A stretch of 64,000 bases of DNA from Hyphomicrobiales bacterium (GCA_900468625.1 UBUL01000018.1:62001-126000), one strand, 5' to 3'. Positions 19,655-28,556 are shown, counted from the stretch's first letter. Numbers and translations are program-made. The notes: a model not told the origin generated them from the sequence alone.

Positions 19655-20968
19655 ATGCGCATCCGTCACCTTGCCTATGTTTCCCTGATGGCGCTGACAC
19701 TCGCCGGCTGCAACGACGCGCTGGATACGGCGTCGGTCGACCTGTCGACGGTCAAGAACAAGGTCGAGCAGCCGCTTCCGAGCCATATCCTCGCCGACAT
19801 GGCCAAGAAGGGCATGGACCGCAACTCGCCGATCATGATCCGCATCTTCAAGGAAGAAGGCGTGATGGAGATCCTGAAGGCGAACCAGAACAACCGCTTC
19901 GAAGTCATCGCGGACTACAAGATCTGCGCCTGGTCCGGGCGTCTCGGCCCGAAAGTGAAGGAAGGCGACCGGCAGGCGCCGGAAGGCTTCTACATGCTGA
20001 CGCCGGCCAACCTGAACCCGAATTCGAAATACTATCTCGCCATCAACACCGGCTTTCCGAACCGCTACGATGCCGCCAACGGCCGCACCGGCAACAATCT
20101 GATGATCCACGGCGCCTGCTCGTCGTCCGGCTGCTATTCGATGACCGACCAGCAGGTGCTGGAAATCTATGCCTTCGCTCGCGACGCCTTCAAGGGTGGA
20201 CAGAAGGCCGTTCAGCTCGAAGCCTTCCCCTTCCGCATGACGGCGGAAAACATGTGGAAGCACCGGCTGAGCCCCAATATCGAATTCTGGAAGATGCTGA
20301 AGGTCGGCTACGACAATTTCGAAGTTACCAAGCGGCCGCCCGAAGTCGAGGTCTGCGAGAAGAAATATGTCTTCAACCAGCAGGCCAGCGGACCGTTCAA
20401 CGCCGGCGGCAAGTGCCCGGTCATGACGACGCCACCCGCCCTGCAGATGGCGCTTGCGACCTATGACAAGCAGTACCAGGCAGATTATGCGACGGCCATG
20501 AAGAAGTTCGACGGCATGGCCTGGTATGATCCGACCGAAGCCGAGCGCAAGGCGGTCGTCGCCAAACAGCGCAAGGGCCACGATCTTGCCTATGCTCCGA
20601 CAGGCACCGCCCTTGCCGCCGGCAAGATGATGAAGGTGGCTGACCTCGAATCGATGATGTCCAACCAGTCTGCCCAGCAGGTGGCGCGCGGCGGCACGGC
20701 AGTCAGCCCGACCACCAACCCGTTGACCGCAAGCATCCGCGTGGCGACGGCCGCCCCTGCGACCGGCGCCCCGGCAGCAACGGCGGGGCAGCCCGCCGCC
20801 GGCCCGGTTGTTGCGGCCAACGTTCCGGCAAATGTGCCGATCCCCACGGCAAACCCGATGAACCCCGGTCTGAACGCGCTCGCCTATGCACCGGCCCCCG
20901 CTGTCGAGACCGCACAGACCGAGGCCAAGAAGCCGCCCTTCTGGAAGTTCTGGGCCAAGAGTGAATAG
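19655..20968 (+). CDS. Lipoprotein L,D-transpeptidase (YkuD domain) with long Pro/Ala-rich tail
   Basis: Probable peptidoglycan L,D-transpeptidase. The start at 19655 gives MRIRHLAYVSLMALTLAGC, a lipobox with Cys19. The YkuD domain spans about residues 58-195, with active-site H152 and C160 in IHGACSSSGCYSM, the HGxxxxxGC-type motif of the YafK-like group. The last ~150 residues are low-complexity (Ala, Pro, Thr) and end in a Trp-rich PPFWKFWAKSE, probably disordered. An alternative ATG is 19640. 437 aa. The stop overlaps the start region of the TusA-like gene. Confidence 0.87.
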   Translation: MRIRHLAYVSLMALTLAGCNDALDTASVDLSTVKNKVEQPLPSHILADMAKKGMDRNSPIMIRIFKEEGVMEILKANQNNRFEVIADYKICAWSGRLGPKVKEGDRQAPEGFYMLTPANLNPNSKYYLAINTGFPNRYDAANGRTGNNLMIHGACSSSGCYSMTDQQVLEIYAFARDAFKGGQKAVQLEAFPFRMTAENMWKHRLSPNIEFWKMLKVGYDNFEVTKRPPEVEVCEKKYVFNQQASGPFNAGGKCPVMTTPPALQMALATYDKQYQADYATAMKKFDGMAWYDPTEAERKAVVAKQRKGHDLAYAPTGTALAAGKMMKVADLESMMSNQSAQQVARGGTAVSPTTNPLTASIRVATAAPATGAPAATAGQPAAGPVVAANVPANVPIPTANPMNPGLNALAYAPAPAVETAQTEAKKPPFWKFWAKSE

Positions 20969-21194
20969 TCCGGATACCGAGATCTATGATCTGCGCGGCC
21001 TGAAATGCCCTTATCCGGCGATCAAGACGGAAAAGCGCCTGCGCGCCATGGCAAGCGGCGCAACCTTGACCGTGGAAACCACGGATCCGCTCGCCGTCAT
21101 CGACATTCCGCATCTCTGCAACGAAAAGGGCCACACGCTTCTCTTGAACGAGAAGACGGACAGCGGCCATCGCTTCGTGATCCGCAAGGGATAA
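20961..21194 (+). CDS. TusA-family sulfurtransferase
   Basis: Small sulfur carrier/transferase of the SirA/TusA family, 77 aa, with the CPYP motif (Cys in GLKCPYPAIKTEKRL) that accepts persulfide sulfur. It likely starts at the GTG at 20961, since the conserved segment DTEIYDLRGLKCP begins within 15 codons and no closer ATG exists. The start overlaps the end of the L,D-transpeptidase gene by 8 bases. Whether it serves tRNA thiolation or another sulfur relay is not evident. Confidence 0.88.
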   Translation: MNSPDTEIYDLRGLKCPYPAIKTEKRLRAMASGATLTVETTDPLAVIDIPHLCNEKGHTLLLNEKTDSGHRFVIRKG

Positions 21195-21290
21195 TTGATT
21201 GGCCGGGCCATCCTCGCGGTTCGAGGGTCGCTGCGCTCCCACCTCACCATGAGGGCAATCGCACCTGAGGCAGGTACGCTGCCAAACACC

Positions 21291-21312
21291 CCTTCTCCCC
21301 AAGGGGAGAAGG
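21291..21312. repeat. GGGGAGAAGG hairpin between convergent genes
   Basis: CCTTCTCCCC (21291-21300) and GGGGAGAAGG (21303-21312) are an inverted pair with a 2-base loop. It lies between the plus-strand TusA gene and the minus-strand CobW gene. The same hairpin appears at 57974-57995 and within 62990-63124. Probably a bidirectional terminator or repeat element. Confidence 0.6.
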
Positions 21313-21355
21313 AGCTTCCAGAGCGAGGCAGGTTGGCAGATATCAAAGGCTGAAA

Positions 21356-22543
21356 CTAAAACCTCATCCCCGGCACGGCGAGCGGATTGTCCTGCAGCGC
21401 CGCCCTGTCGGGCGTATCGACGCGCGGCTTGCTGAGGAAGGCGTCGAACAGGCCCTTCACGAAATCCTCCGGCAGGTCCTTAGTGATGATGACCATGCGT
21501 GTACGGCGGTCTTCGGGATCGGGCCAGGCCGGCAGGCGCACCGGTGGATGGAAGATGTTCTGCACGCCGTGCAGCACGACGGGACGCTCCGGCCGGTCGG
21601 ACACGGCAACGATCGCCTTCATGCGCAGCAGCTTCTCGCCATGCGCCGAACGCAGGAGATCGAGGAACATCTCCAGCGCCATCGGATCGATCGGCTGGGT
21701 CTCGACGATCGAGAAGGAACGGATCGATCCGTCATGGCGGTTGACGTCATGGGCATGGTGATGCCGATGGCCGTGGTGATGCCCATGATGGTGGTGATGA
21801 TGCCTGTGGTCGCCCTGATGCTGATCATGATCGTGGTCATCGTGACGATGGTGATGATCGTCCGCCTCCAGCTCGTCATGCAGCCAGCGGCCGACATCGG
21901 CGATCTTGGACGCCGGATCATAGAGGCCGTTGATTAGAATGGCGGCGCGGCCAGCCTCATCGCCATCGGCGTTCATGATCTGCGCGCGCGGATTGAGCAA
22001 TCTCAGCCTGCTCTCCAGCTGCCCTTCAGGCACAGCGCCGGCAATCCTTGTCTTGGATACGATCAGCCGGTCGGCAACCGCCACCTGCTTGCGCGCCTCT
22101 TCATGATTGTCGAGCGTCTGCAGGCCGTTGACGGCATCGACGACGGTGATGACGCCGTCGAGGTCGAAATTGGTCGCAATGATCGGGTTGCCCATGATCG
22201 ACTGCATGACGGGAGCGGGATCGGCAAGACCGGTCGTTTCGATGACGACGCGCTTCAGCGGCCGGATACGGCCGGTCTGCATGGCATCCATGAGGTTCGC
22301 CAGCGTATCCACCAGCTCGCCGCGCACCGTGCAGCACAGGCAGCCGTCGGAAAGTTCGATGATGGAATCGCCGGAGCTTTCCACCAGCAGATGGTCGATG
22401 CCGACATCGCCGAACTCGTTGATGATGACGGCCGCATCGCGCATGTCCTCGTCCTTGAGGATGCGGTTGAGCAGGGTCGATTTACCCGCACCGAGAAAAC
22501 CGGTCAGGATGGCTACCGGTACTCTTTCCTGCGAAACGCTCAT
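21356..22543 (-). CDS. CobW/COG0523 GTPase (metal-chaperone type) with His-rich insert
   Basis: G3E-family GTPase of the COG0523 group, associated with metal insertion or zinc homeostasis. Walker A GFLGAGKS is at residues 15-22 and CLCC (68-71 in DGCLCCTVRGEL) is the metal-binding motif. A long histidine/aspartate-rich stretch (about 230-270) precedes the C-terminal CobW_C domain. The usual G4 guanine-recognition motif (N/TKxD) reads SKTR here, so the Asp is replaced by Arg. ATG 22543 gives MSVSQERVPVAILTGFLG, 395 aa. The gene follows the carboxypeptidase by 16 bases on the same strand, so probably co-transcribed. Confidence 0.9.
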   Translation of the reverse strand: MSVSQERVPVAILTGFLGAGKSTLLNRILKDEDMRDAAVIINEFGDVGIDHLLVESSGDSIIELSDGCLCCTVRGELVDTLANLMDAMQTGRIRPLKRVVIETTGLADPAPVMQSIMGNPIIATNFDLDGVITVVDAVNGLQTLDNHEEARKQVAVADRLIVSKTRIAGAVPEGQLESRLRLLNPRAQIMNADGDEAGRAAILINGLYDPASKIADVGRWLHDELEADDHHHRHDDHDHDQHQGDHRHHHHHHGHHHGHRHHHAHDVNRHDGSIRSFSIVETQPIDPMALEMFLDLLRSAHGEKLLRMKAIVAVSDRPERPVVLHGVQNIFHPPVRLPAWPDPEDRRTRMVIITKDLPEDFVKGLFDAFLSKPRVDTPDRAALQDNPLAVPGMRF

Positions 22544-22559
22544 GATTCCAATCCGATTT

Positions 22560-23726
22560 TTAGAACGTGGGCCGCGGCATCGGGATCGGGACATTGGATG
22601 CGCCGCCGGCAACGGCGATCTTGTTGTCCCTGATCGCCTTGTCGCCTCTGGCCGTGGGCTCGTCGTTGTCACCCTTGGCGGCAGTCGCAACGTCCTGGCC
22701 GCCGATCAGGCCGGCATAGACGAAATTGGGCTCGTGATCCATTTCATGGATATAGCGCGACTGCACCTTGGTCCGGCCGAACGGATCGCGGGTTTCGCTG
22801 CGTGCATGCGCGCCCTTGGCGCTGCAGATCTCGGAGGTAACATCCGCAACCTCGCTCGCAACCGGCGCATCGGGCCTGAGGGTCGCCAGCGTGTCGCGGG
22901 TGGACAGCTGGTTCTGGAAGCCTTTTTCGAGGAAATTGGCGGAATCGTCGGCGCGCGCCGCCAGGCTGTCGGTGCCGAGGACGACCGAGATCAGCGTGCG
23001 GCCGTTGCGGGTTGCCGATGCGATCTGGTTGAAGCCGGCCGCGCAGATGAAGCCGGTCTTCATGCCGTCGGCGCCGTCGAAGCGGCCGATGAGCATGTTG
23101 ATGTTCGGCACCTGCTTCACGCCGTTGGTGAAGCCCTCAAGCGAGAAATAGCCGGCATATTGCGGAAACTCGCGGCGCAGCGCGACGCTCAGAACGGCGA
23201 GATCGCGCGCCGTCGTATACTGCCCCTTGCCCGGCAAGCCGTTCGGATTGATGAAATGCGAATCGCGCATGCCGAGGCGTGCGGCTTCGGCATTCATCCG
23301 CGCTACGAAACTTTGCTGCGAACCGCCGACCGTTTCGGCGACGGCCATGGCAAGATCGTTTGCCGATTTGATCAGCATCATCTTCAAGGCATTGTCGAGC
23401 GTCAGCTTCTGCCCGGGCTTGAAATACATCTTCGCCGGGGGCTGGGAGGCGGAAAGCTTCGACATGACGACGGGCGTATCGAGCCGGACCTGACCGGACT
23501 GGAGCGCACGGAAGGTGACGTAGGTGGTCATCAGCTTGGTGAGCGAGGCGGGATACCAGCGGCGAAACGCCTCCTGCTGGTCGAGAACGCGGCCGGTGCT
23601 GACATCGACGAGAATATGCGGATTGGCTCCGGCCGTCTCAGCGGTCGACAGGAAAAGCATGGATGCTGCTGCGGCCATAGGGACGAGCCGCAGGGCGGCA
23701 TACAAACGATTCTGCTTCGTCGGCAC
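22560..23726 (-). CDS. D-alanyl-D-alanine carboxypeptidase (S11 family)
   Basis: Periplasmic penicillin-binding protein that removes the terminal D-Ala of the peptidoglycan stem. The GTG start at 23726 is supported by GAAGGA upstream. An N-terminal hydrophobic signal (AALRLVPMAAAASMLFLS) precedes the three active-site motifs: SLTK (S61-K64), SAN (121-123) and KTG (223-225). The C-terminal part after about 290 is proline-rich and not obviously a DacA dimer domain. 388 aa. Confidence 0.9.
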   Translation of the reverse strand: MPTKQNRLYAALRLVPMAAAASMLFLSTAETAGANPHILVDVSTGRVLDQQEAFRRWYPASLTKLMTTYVTFRALQSGQVRLDTPVVMSKLSASQPPAKMYFKPGQKLTLDNALKMMLIKSANDLAMAVAETVGGSQQSFVARMNAEAARLGMRDSHFINPNGLPGKGQYTTARDLAVLSVALRREFPQYAGYFSLEGFTNGVKQVPNINMLIGRFDGADGMKTGFICAAGFNQIASATRNGRTLISVVLGTDSLAARADDSANFLEKGFQNQLSTRDTLATLRPDAPVASEVADVTSEICSAKGAHARSETRDPFGRTKVQSRYIHEMDHEPNFVYAGLIGGQDVATAAKGDNDEPTARGDKAIRDNKIAVAGGASNVPIPMPRPTF

Positions 23727-23921
23727 GATCTATCCTTCAGAAGTCCGGAATTTTCTCGAAAGCTTCGTCTATTTAACCTATATGGCTAGGAGAAGGCAAA
23801 GGCGATTGACGACTTTATTTCCCGCCGGCACGCCGCAAAGGCCGCGATAGGCCGGCGAAGGCTGTGCGACGGACCCGCAGGTTGAACCAGAATCGATATT
23901 GAGCAGCAGGAAAATCAGCAT

Positions 23922-25082
23922 ATGCCGATCTTGAACAGAGCCGCAGAACTCCAGGGCGAAGTGACCGAGTGGCGCCGCCACATTCATGCACATCCGGAGC
24001 TCCTCTACGCGGTCGAGAACACAGCCGCTTTCGTGGCCGAGAAACTGCGCTCCTTCGGCGTCGACGAGGTGGCGACCGGCATCGGCCGCACCGGCGTCGT
24101 CGGCCTGATCCGCGGCAAGGGCGAAGGACGCACGATCGGCCTGCGCGCCGACATGGACGCCCTGCCGCTCACCGAAATCACCGGCAAGCCCTATGCCTCC
24201 CTCACTCCCGGCAAGATGCATGCCTGCGGCCATGACGGCCACACCGCCATGCTGCTGGGCGCGGCGAAATATCTTTCCGAAAACCGCAACTTCAACGGCA
24301 ATATCGCCGTCATCTTCCAGCCGGCCGAAGAAGGCGGCGCCGGCGGCGACGCCATGGTCAGGGACGGCATGATGGAGCGCTTCGAAATCGCCGAAGTCTA
24401 TGGCATGCACAACATGCCCGGCCTGCCCGTCGGCCATTTCGCCATCCGCAAGGGGCCGATCATGGCGGCAACGGACGAATTCACCGTCTCCATCAAGGGG
24501 CTCGGCGGCCATGCCGCCATGCCGCACAGGACGATCGACCCGATCGCCATCGGCGCGCAGATCATCTCGAACCTGCAGCTCATCGCCTCGCGCAGCGCCG
24601 ATCCGCTGAAATCGGTGGTCGTCTCCGTCACCAAGTTCAATGCCGGCAACGCCCACAACGTCATCCCCAACGATGCAAGCTTCGCCGGCACCGTGCGCAC
24701 GCTCGAAGCCGAAATGCGCGACCTTGCCGAACAGCGCTTCAGGCAGATCGTCTCCGGCATCGCGGCAAGCCACGGCGCGAAAGCCGAGATCGAGTTCCAT
24801 CGCAACTATCCGGTCACCTTCAACCATACCGACGAGACCGATCACGCGATCGCGGTAGCACAGGAGATCGCCGGCGCGGGCAACGTCATTGCGGATATCG
24901 ACCCAATGATGGGCGGCGAGGATTTCTCCTACATGCTCAACGCCCGCCCCGGCGCCTTCATCTTCGTCGGCAACGGCGACAGCGCCGGCCTGCACAACCC
25001 GGCCTACGACTTCAACGACGAAACCATCGCCCACGGCATTTCCTACTGGGTGCGGCTTGCCGAACAGCGCCTCAACGCCTGA
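23922..25082 (+). CDS. M20 family amidohydrolase (hippurate hydrolase-like)
   Basis: Cytoplasmic metalloamidohydrolase of the peptidase M20 family. The 386 residues contain the metal ligand motif MHACGHDGHTAMLLGAAKYL, the catalytic Glu in FQPAEEGGAGG, and HNMPGLPVG (HNxPGxPVG). The C-terminal MMGGEDFSYML motif supports the hippuricase/N-acyl-amino-acid hydrolase group. Substrate specificity (hippurate, indoleacetyl-amino acids, etc.) cannot be told. Transcribed alone, with tRNA-Arg downstream. Confidence 0.9.
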   Translation: MPILNRAAELQGEVTEWRRHIHAHPELLYAVENTAAFVAEKLRSFGVDEVATGIGRTGVVGLIRGKGEGRTIGLRADMDALPLTEITGKPYASLTPGKMHACGHDGHTAMLLGAAKYLSENRNFNGNIAVIFQPAEEGGAGGDAMVRDGMMERFEIAEVYGMHNMPGLPVGHFAIRKGPIMAATDEFTVSIKGLGGHAAMPHRTIDPIAIGAQIISNLQLIASRSADPLKSVVVSVTKFNAGNAHNVIPNDASFAGTVRTLEAEMRDLAEQRFRQIVSGIAASHGAKAEIEFHRNYPVTFNHTDETDHAIAVAQEIAGAGNVIADIDPMMGGEDFSYMLNARPGAFIFVGNGDSAGLHNPAYDFNDETIAHGISYWVRLAEQRLNA

Positions 25083-25165
25083 GGCTTCCACCAATGTCCC
25101 GCGCAGCCTCCAAGGCCGCGCGGAGCGTACGCTCAAGACAGATTGTCTCCGCGACGCAAAAAGGC

Positions 25166-25194
25166 TTGGCTTCGGGCCTTGGCTTTTGTATGGA
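25166..25194 (+). promoter_or_regulatory. Possible promoter for tRNA-Arg
   Basis: TTGGCT (25166-25171) and TATGGA (25189-25194) with a 17-base spacer, 11 bases before the tRNA. The -10 match is weak. Confidence 0.3.
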
Positions 25195-25205
25195 TCATGC
25201 CAAGT

Positions 25206-25282
25206 GGTCTCGTAGCTCAGCAGGATAGAGCATCAGATTCCTAATCTGAGGGTCACGCGTTCGAATCGCGTCGAGATCACCA
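25206..25282 (+). tRNA. tRNA-Arg (CCT anticodon)
   Basis: Cloverleaf: acceptor GGTCTCG pairs with CGAGATC (one G-U). The D-arm is GCTC...GAGC. The anticodon stem TCAGA/TCTGA encloses TTCCTAA, giving anticodon CCT (reads AGG). The T-arm ACGCG TTCGAAT CGCGT is perfect. The CCA end is encoded (25280-25282). No intron. Confidence 0.96.
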
Positions 25283-25511
25283 TTGTTTCCAAACTCACCG
25301 CTGCTTAAAAATGCAATTTCATTCGTTAGCAACTTGTTTGAATTTGCTAACGCTCCACGAAACGGCGGACATTTGACGCTATATCATAATTTCGTCGTAA
25401 CTGAGTATTGAGACGGACACTATCGGCTTTTTGATACAAGTGACTGGGACTACAAATTATCGACGCTCGATTGAAGTAGCGGGTACGTATCAGCAGTTGA
25501 AATATCTGCCA

Positions 25512-26126
25512 TCATTTTGATTTTACAGTCAGCACAAGCTTGAGACCAGAGCCGTTTGCCACGTCAAAAGGAACGGCAGCCGCCTCCAATGCTGCCTTCA
25601 TCATTGCTTCGGTTGGATTAAGGGCGCTAGCGTCATTCACTATTAGGGATACACCGGACGGCGGAAAGTCCTTAAGACCCATTAATTCACTTTGAGACGT
25701 GGTCCAACCCGCATTGTTCGCCGCCACGGAGAAGTCAGCTACCAGTCCACGAAGCTGCGGGGCACCCATGTCCTGCGCGATATCCAGATTCCCTTTTTGG
25801 TTCTTCAATTTATTAGTAATTGCCAATATTTGCGCTGGAGTTAGCCTCCGGGCGTCAAGCAGTTTCAATTTTGCTTCTAAGGCATCGATGCGATTTTTTG
25901 CCTCGATCGGGGTTGCTCCGCTCAATTTATCTTTATAGTCCGCTATCATTGCGTCTTTCAGTTCAACTAATGCTTTAGCCGAACTGAGCTCGGAAGAATC
26001 AAGATAGCGAGTGACCATGAAAACCAATGTAGATGCGGCACAAACCAACAAAATGACAGAGCGCGGCGCCGCCCTCACTATTGGCCACTCTTTGCTAAAG
26101 GTAGAAAAAAAATCTTCAATCGACAT
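25512..26126 (-). CDS. Unknown AT-rich gene: single-TM, coiled-coil membrane protein
   Basis: I do not recognise this protein. From ATG 26126 (preceded by AGGCGAC) it is 204 aa. MSIEDFFSTFSKEWPIVRAAP is followed by one transmembrane helix (about 22-42), a heptad-like charged helix (about 45-100; EAKNRIDALEAKLKLLD) and a C-terminal domain with AGWTTSQSEL and GVSLIVNDASALNPTEAMMKAALEAA. The open frame continues upstream to an alternative ATG at 26222, with coding-like residues, so a longer form (236 aa) is possible. Codon use is AT-rich, unlike the neighbours, suggesting recent acquisition. Confidence 0.7.
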   Translation of the reverse strand: MSIEDFFSTFSKEWPIVRAAPRSVILLVCAASTLVFMVTRYLDSSELSSAKALVELKDAMIADYKDKLSGATPIEAKNRIDALEAKLKLLDARRLTPAQILAITNKLKNQKGNLDIAQDMGAPQLRGLVADFSVAANNAGWTTSQSELMGLKDFPPSGVSLIVNDASALNPTEAMMKAALEAAAVPFDVANGSGLKLVLTVKSK

Positions 26127-26332
26127 ATTGTCGCCTATTACTGTTAGTATCTTTTTAAAATATATTTCTTTCCATTCTTCAAGTTGGGTTTCATTCAAAA
26201 AGCAAATATGCTGGGCAAGCATGGCAGCTTTATTTTGCGCTGCGACCAACCGAGAAGTATGCCCAGCCGCATCGGCGCAGACCGATCAAATTCTCTGAGC
26301 ATACTGAAAATATTTTTCTTTCTTCTATTGAC

Positions 26333-26794
26333 TCACCTATAATCAAACGCATCCGGATGGTTCTCTAGACTGCCCGTCAGCGCCGCATATAAAATCGTCC
26401 TGCCATCGATCGTTTCATTGCCGCCGCCGAGGTTCATCCAGGTCAGCTTTTCCGCCCTGGTCTCGGGGTTGGCGACCAGCAGCACACCGCACATGATTTT
26501 TTTGTTGGGATCGTACATCACGGCGATCTGCTCCGAGCCGCAACCATGCTGCTTGCAGGCGCTCATGACATAGACCTTGTCTCCACCGAACATCACCTCA
26601 TGGCCGGGGGATTCGACGGTCTTTCCATGGATCCAATCCGGCAGCCGATGCCCCTACGCCATCGCCTTGAAGGCGGCGCTCGCCGCCGAGTCGGAAGCTA
26701 TTTCGCGGAAAGTTGCGGGATGATCTTGTGCGGATGCGCTTGCAGCGGCTGATAGGATGCTGGCGAAGGCTGCGGCCACTACGAGCTTTTTCAT
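26333..26794 (-). pseudogene. ivy: Inhibitor of vertebrate lysozyme (Ivy) homologue with in-frame amber codon
   Basis: Reads as an exported Ivy protein: signal peptide MKKLVVAAAFASILSAAASA, then mature domain. Codon 47 is TAG (26656-26654), and the same frame then continues GHRLPDWIHGKTVESPGHEV to the C-terminus SLENHPDAFDYR*. The segments VMSACKQHGCGS, EKLTWMNL and ALTGSLENHPD match the Ivy family closely, including the CKxHxC loop that inserts into the lysozyme active site. E. coli Ivy has Gln at the interrupted position as I recall it, so a CAG-to-TAG change would suffice. Without readthrough only a 46-residue fragment is made. GGGGAG precedes ATG 26794. Confidence 0.85.
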
Positions 26795-26865
26795 GCGTCT
26801 CCCCGAAGATGGAATACAGGCTGGTCCCCGCCGGGCGCGGGATGAACGAAAGCTGAAGCTTGTGC

Positions 26866-27132
26866 TCACCCCACCGCAATCCTGTTTCTCACCAGCCGGA
26901 CGCCGCGGACGGACTCGGCGACCGCGGTTGCCCGCTTCACTTCCTGCTGCGTCGCGACCGACCCGTACAGGCGGATTTCCTGGCCCGCCGCAATCACCGT
27001 GACATCGGAAGCATCGATTCCGCCGGCAACGGCAAGTGCATTGGCAACGGCGGATTCCAGCGCCGAGCGCCTGGCCTGCTCGCTTTCCAGATCGAGTTCC
27101 ATGCCGTGAAACGTTGCCGCCTTGAAAACCAT
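26866..27132 (-). CDS. BON-domain protein
   Basis: An 88-residue protein made almost entirely of one BON domain: LESAVANALAVAGGIDASDVTVIAAGQEIRLYGSVATQQEVKRATAVAESVRGVRLVRNRI carries the characteristic glycine-then-hydrophobic pattern of the domain. No signal peptide is visible (MVFKAATFHGMELDL). BON domains are usually found in envelope proteins and thought to bind phospholipid or carbohydrate; a lone domain of unknown role here. The start has a strong GGAGGGTGAAGG site. Same strand as ivy, 71 bases apart. Confidence 0.85.
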   Translation of the reverse strand: MVFKAATFHGMELDLESEQARRSALESAVANALAVAGGIDASDVTVIAAGQEIRLYGSVATQQEVKRATAVAESVRGVRLVRNRIAVG

Positions 27133-27329
27133 CCTTCACCCTCCGCAATCGAGTGGTCGGAAAACGCAGTAGTTTGCATTTGGTTCAATGAAGATTGAAA
27201 AAAATATGACTAATTGCACATTCGCTTTCCGCCTGCGCTGCCAGAGGAACGGTTGCATGGCTCCGGACTTGCCGCTCCCGGCAATCCCCTGTAGAGCCAT
27301 GGGGAGCAGCAGCAAATGCGGATACCTGA

Positions 27330-28523
27330 ATGAACACCGCCAGTAAGGCGCACCGGCGCCTGACGATATTGGGTTCGACCGGCTCCATCGGCCAGAACAC
27401 GCTCGACGTCATCGCCCAGCTCGGCGGACGCGACGCCTTCGATATCGCCGCGATCACGGGGCATGACAATATCGGCCTGTTGGCCGAGCAGGCCAAGGCC
27501 TGCGGCGCCGCTTTTGCCGTGACCGCCAATGAAGAGCGCTATCAGGAGCTGAAGGATGCGCTCGCCGGGTCCGGCATCGCCGCAGGCGCCGGCAAGAATG
27601 CCTTGATCGAAGCCGCCTCCATGCCCTCGGACTGGGCGATGGCGGCGATCGTCGGCACCGCCGGTCTGGCACCGACGCTGGCAGCCGCCCGCCGCGGCGC
27701 CGATATCGCGCTCGCCAACAAGGAATGTCTCGTCTCCGCCGGCGATCTCTTCGTGCGCGCCGTTGCCGAAGGCGGCGGCCGGCTGATCCCGGTCGACAGC
27801 GAACACAGCGCCATTTTCCAGGCATTGGAAGACGACCAGCAGCATGCGGTGGAGCGCATCATCATCACCGCGTCGGGCGGCCCCTTCCGCACCTGGACGC
27901 GCGAGCAGATGGCCAATGTCACGCCGGCTGTCGCCCGCGCCCATCCCAACTGGTCGATGGGCTTCAAGATCTCGATCGGCAGCGCCTCCATGTTCAACAA
28001 GGCGCTGGAAATGATCGAGGCCAAGCACCTGTTCGATGTGCGGCCGGATCAGATCGAGGTCGTGGTCCACCCGCAATCCGTCATCCATTCCATGGTCGGC
28101 TATACGGATGGCTCGGTGCTGGCGCAGCTCGGCTGTCCCGACATGCGCACCGCCATCGGCTATGCGCTCACCTACCCCGCTCGCACCAAGCTCAGCGTCG
28201 ACCGCCTGGATTTCGCCAAGCTCGCCCGGCTCGATTTCGAGGCGCCGGATGAAGTCCGCTTCCCGGCGCTGCGCCTTGCCCGCACGGCGCTGGAACGCGG
28301 CGGCCTGCAAGGCGCGGTCATGAATGCAGCCGAGGAAATCGCCTTCCACGCCTTCGTCGATGGCCGCATCGGCTTCCTTGAAATGGCCGATATCGCCGAA
28401 GCCGTCATGGACGAAATGATCGCAACCGGCAGTGCCGACACCATGGATGCCGTCTTTGCCGCCGACGCCGAGGCGCGCAGCCGTGCCGCCGTGCTCGTCG
28501 CGCAGCGGGAAAAGGCGGCCTGA
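27330..28523 (+). CDS. dxr: 1-deoxy-D-xylulose 5-phosphate reductoisomerase
   Basis: First committed step of the MEP isoprenoid pathway: DXP to MEP with NADPH. 397 aa. Visible motifs are the NADPH site GSTGSIGQNTLDVI, the SEHSAIFQ and SGGPFRTW segments and IGSASMFNKALEMIEAKHLF, all classic DXR. In most rhizobia dxr sits in the uppS-cdsA-dxr-rseP-bamA cluster. Here it stands apart with a dehydratase gene, so it may be a second copy. Confidence 0.95.
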   Translation: MNTASKAHRRLTILGSTGSIGQNTLDVIAQLGGRDAFDIAAITGHDNIGLLAEQAKACGAAFAVTANEERYQELKDALAGSGIAAGAGKNALIEAASMPSDWAMAAIVGTAGLAPTLAAARRGADIALANKECLVSAGDLFVRAVAEGGGRLIPVDSEHSAIFQALEDDQQHAVERIIITASGGPFRTWTREQMANVTPAVARAHPNWSMGFKISIGSASMFNKALEMIEAKHLFDVRPDQIEVVVHPQSVIHSMVGYTDGSVLAQLGCPDMRTAIGYALTYPARTKLSVDRLDFAKLARLDFEAPDEVRFPALRLARTALERGGLQGAVMNAAEEIAFHAFVDGRIGFLEMADIAEAVMDEMIATGSADTMDAVFAADAEARSRAAVLVAQREKAA

Positions 28524-28556
28524 CCCTCGCCGACGGCGCTTTGCGGAGATCATTTC

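Noticed and set aside
26654..26879. Suspected frameshift splitting ivy into two genes
   Set aside because: The two halves lie in the same reading frame; only a TAG codon separates them, so a nonsense codon, not a frameshift.
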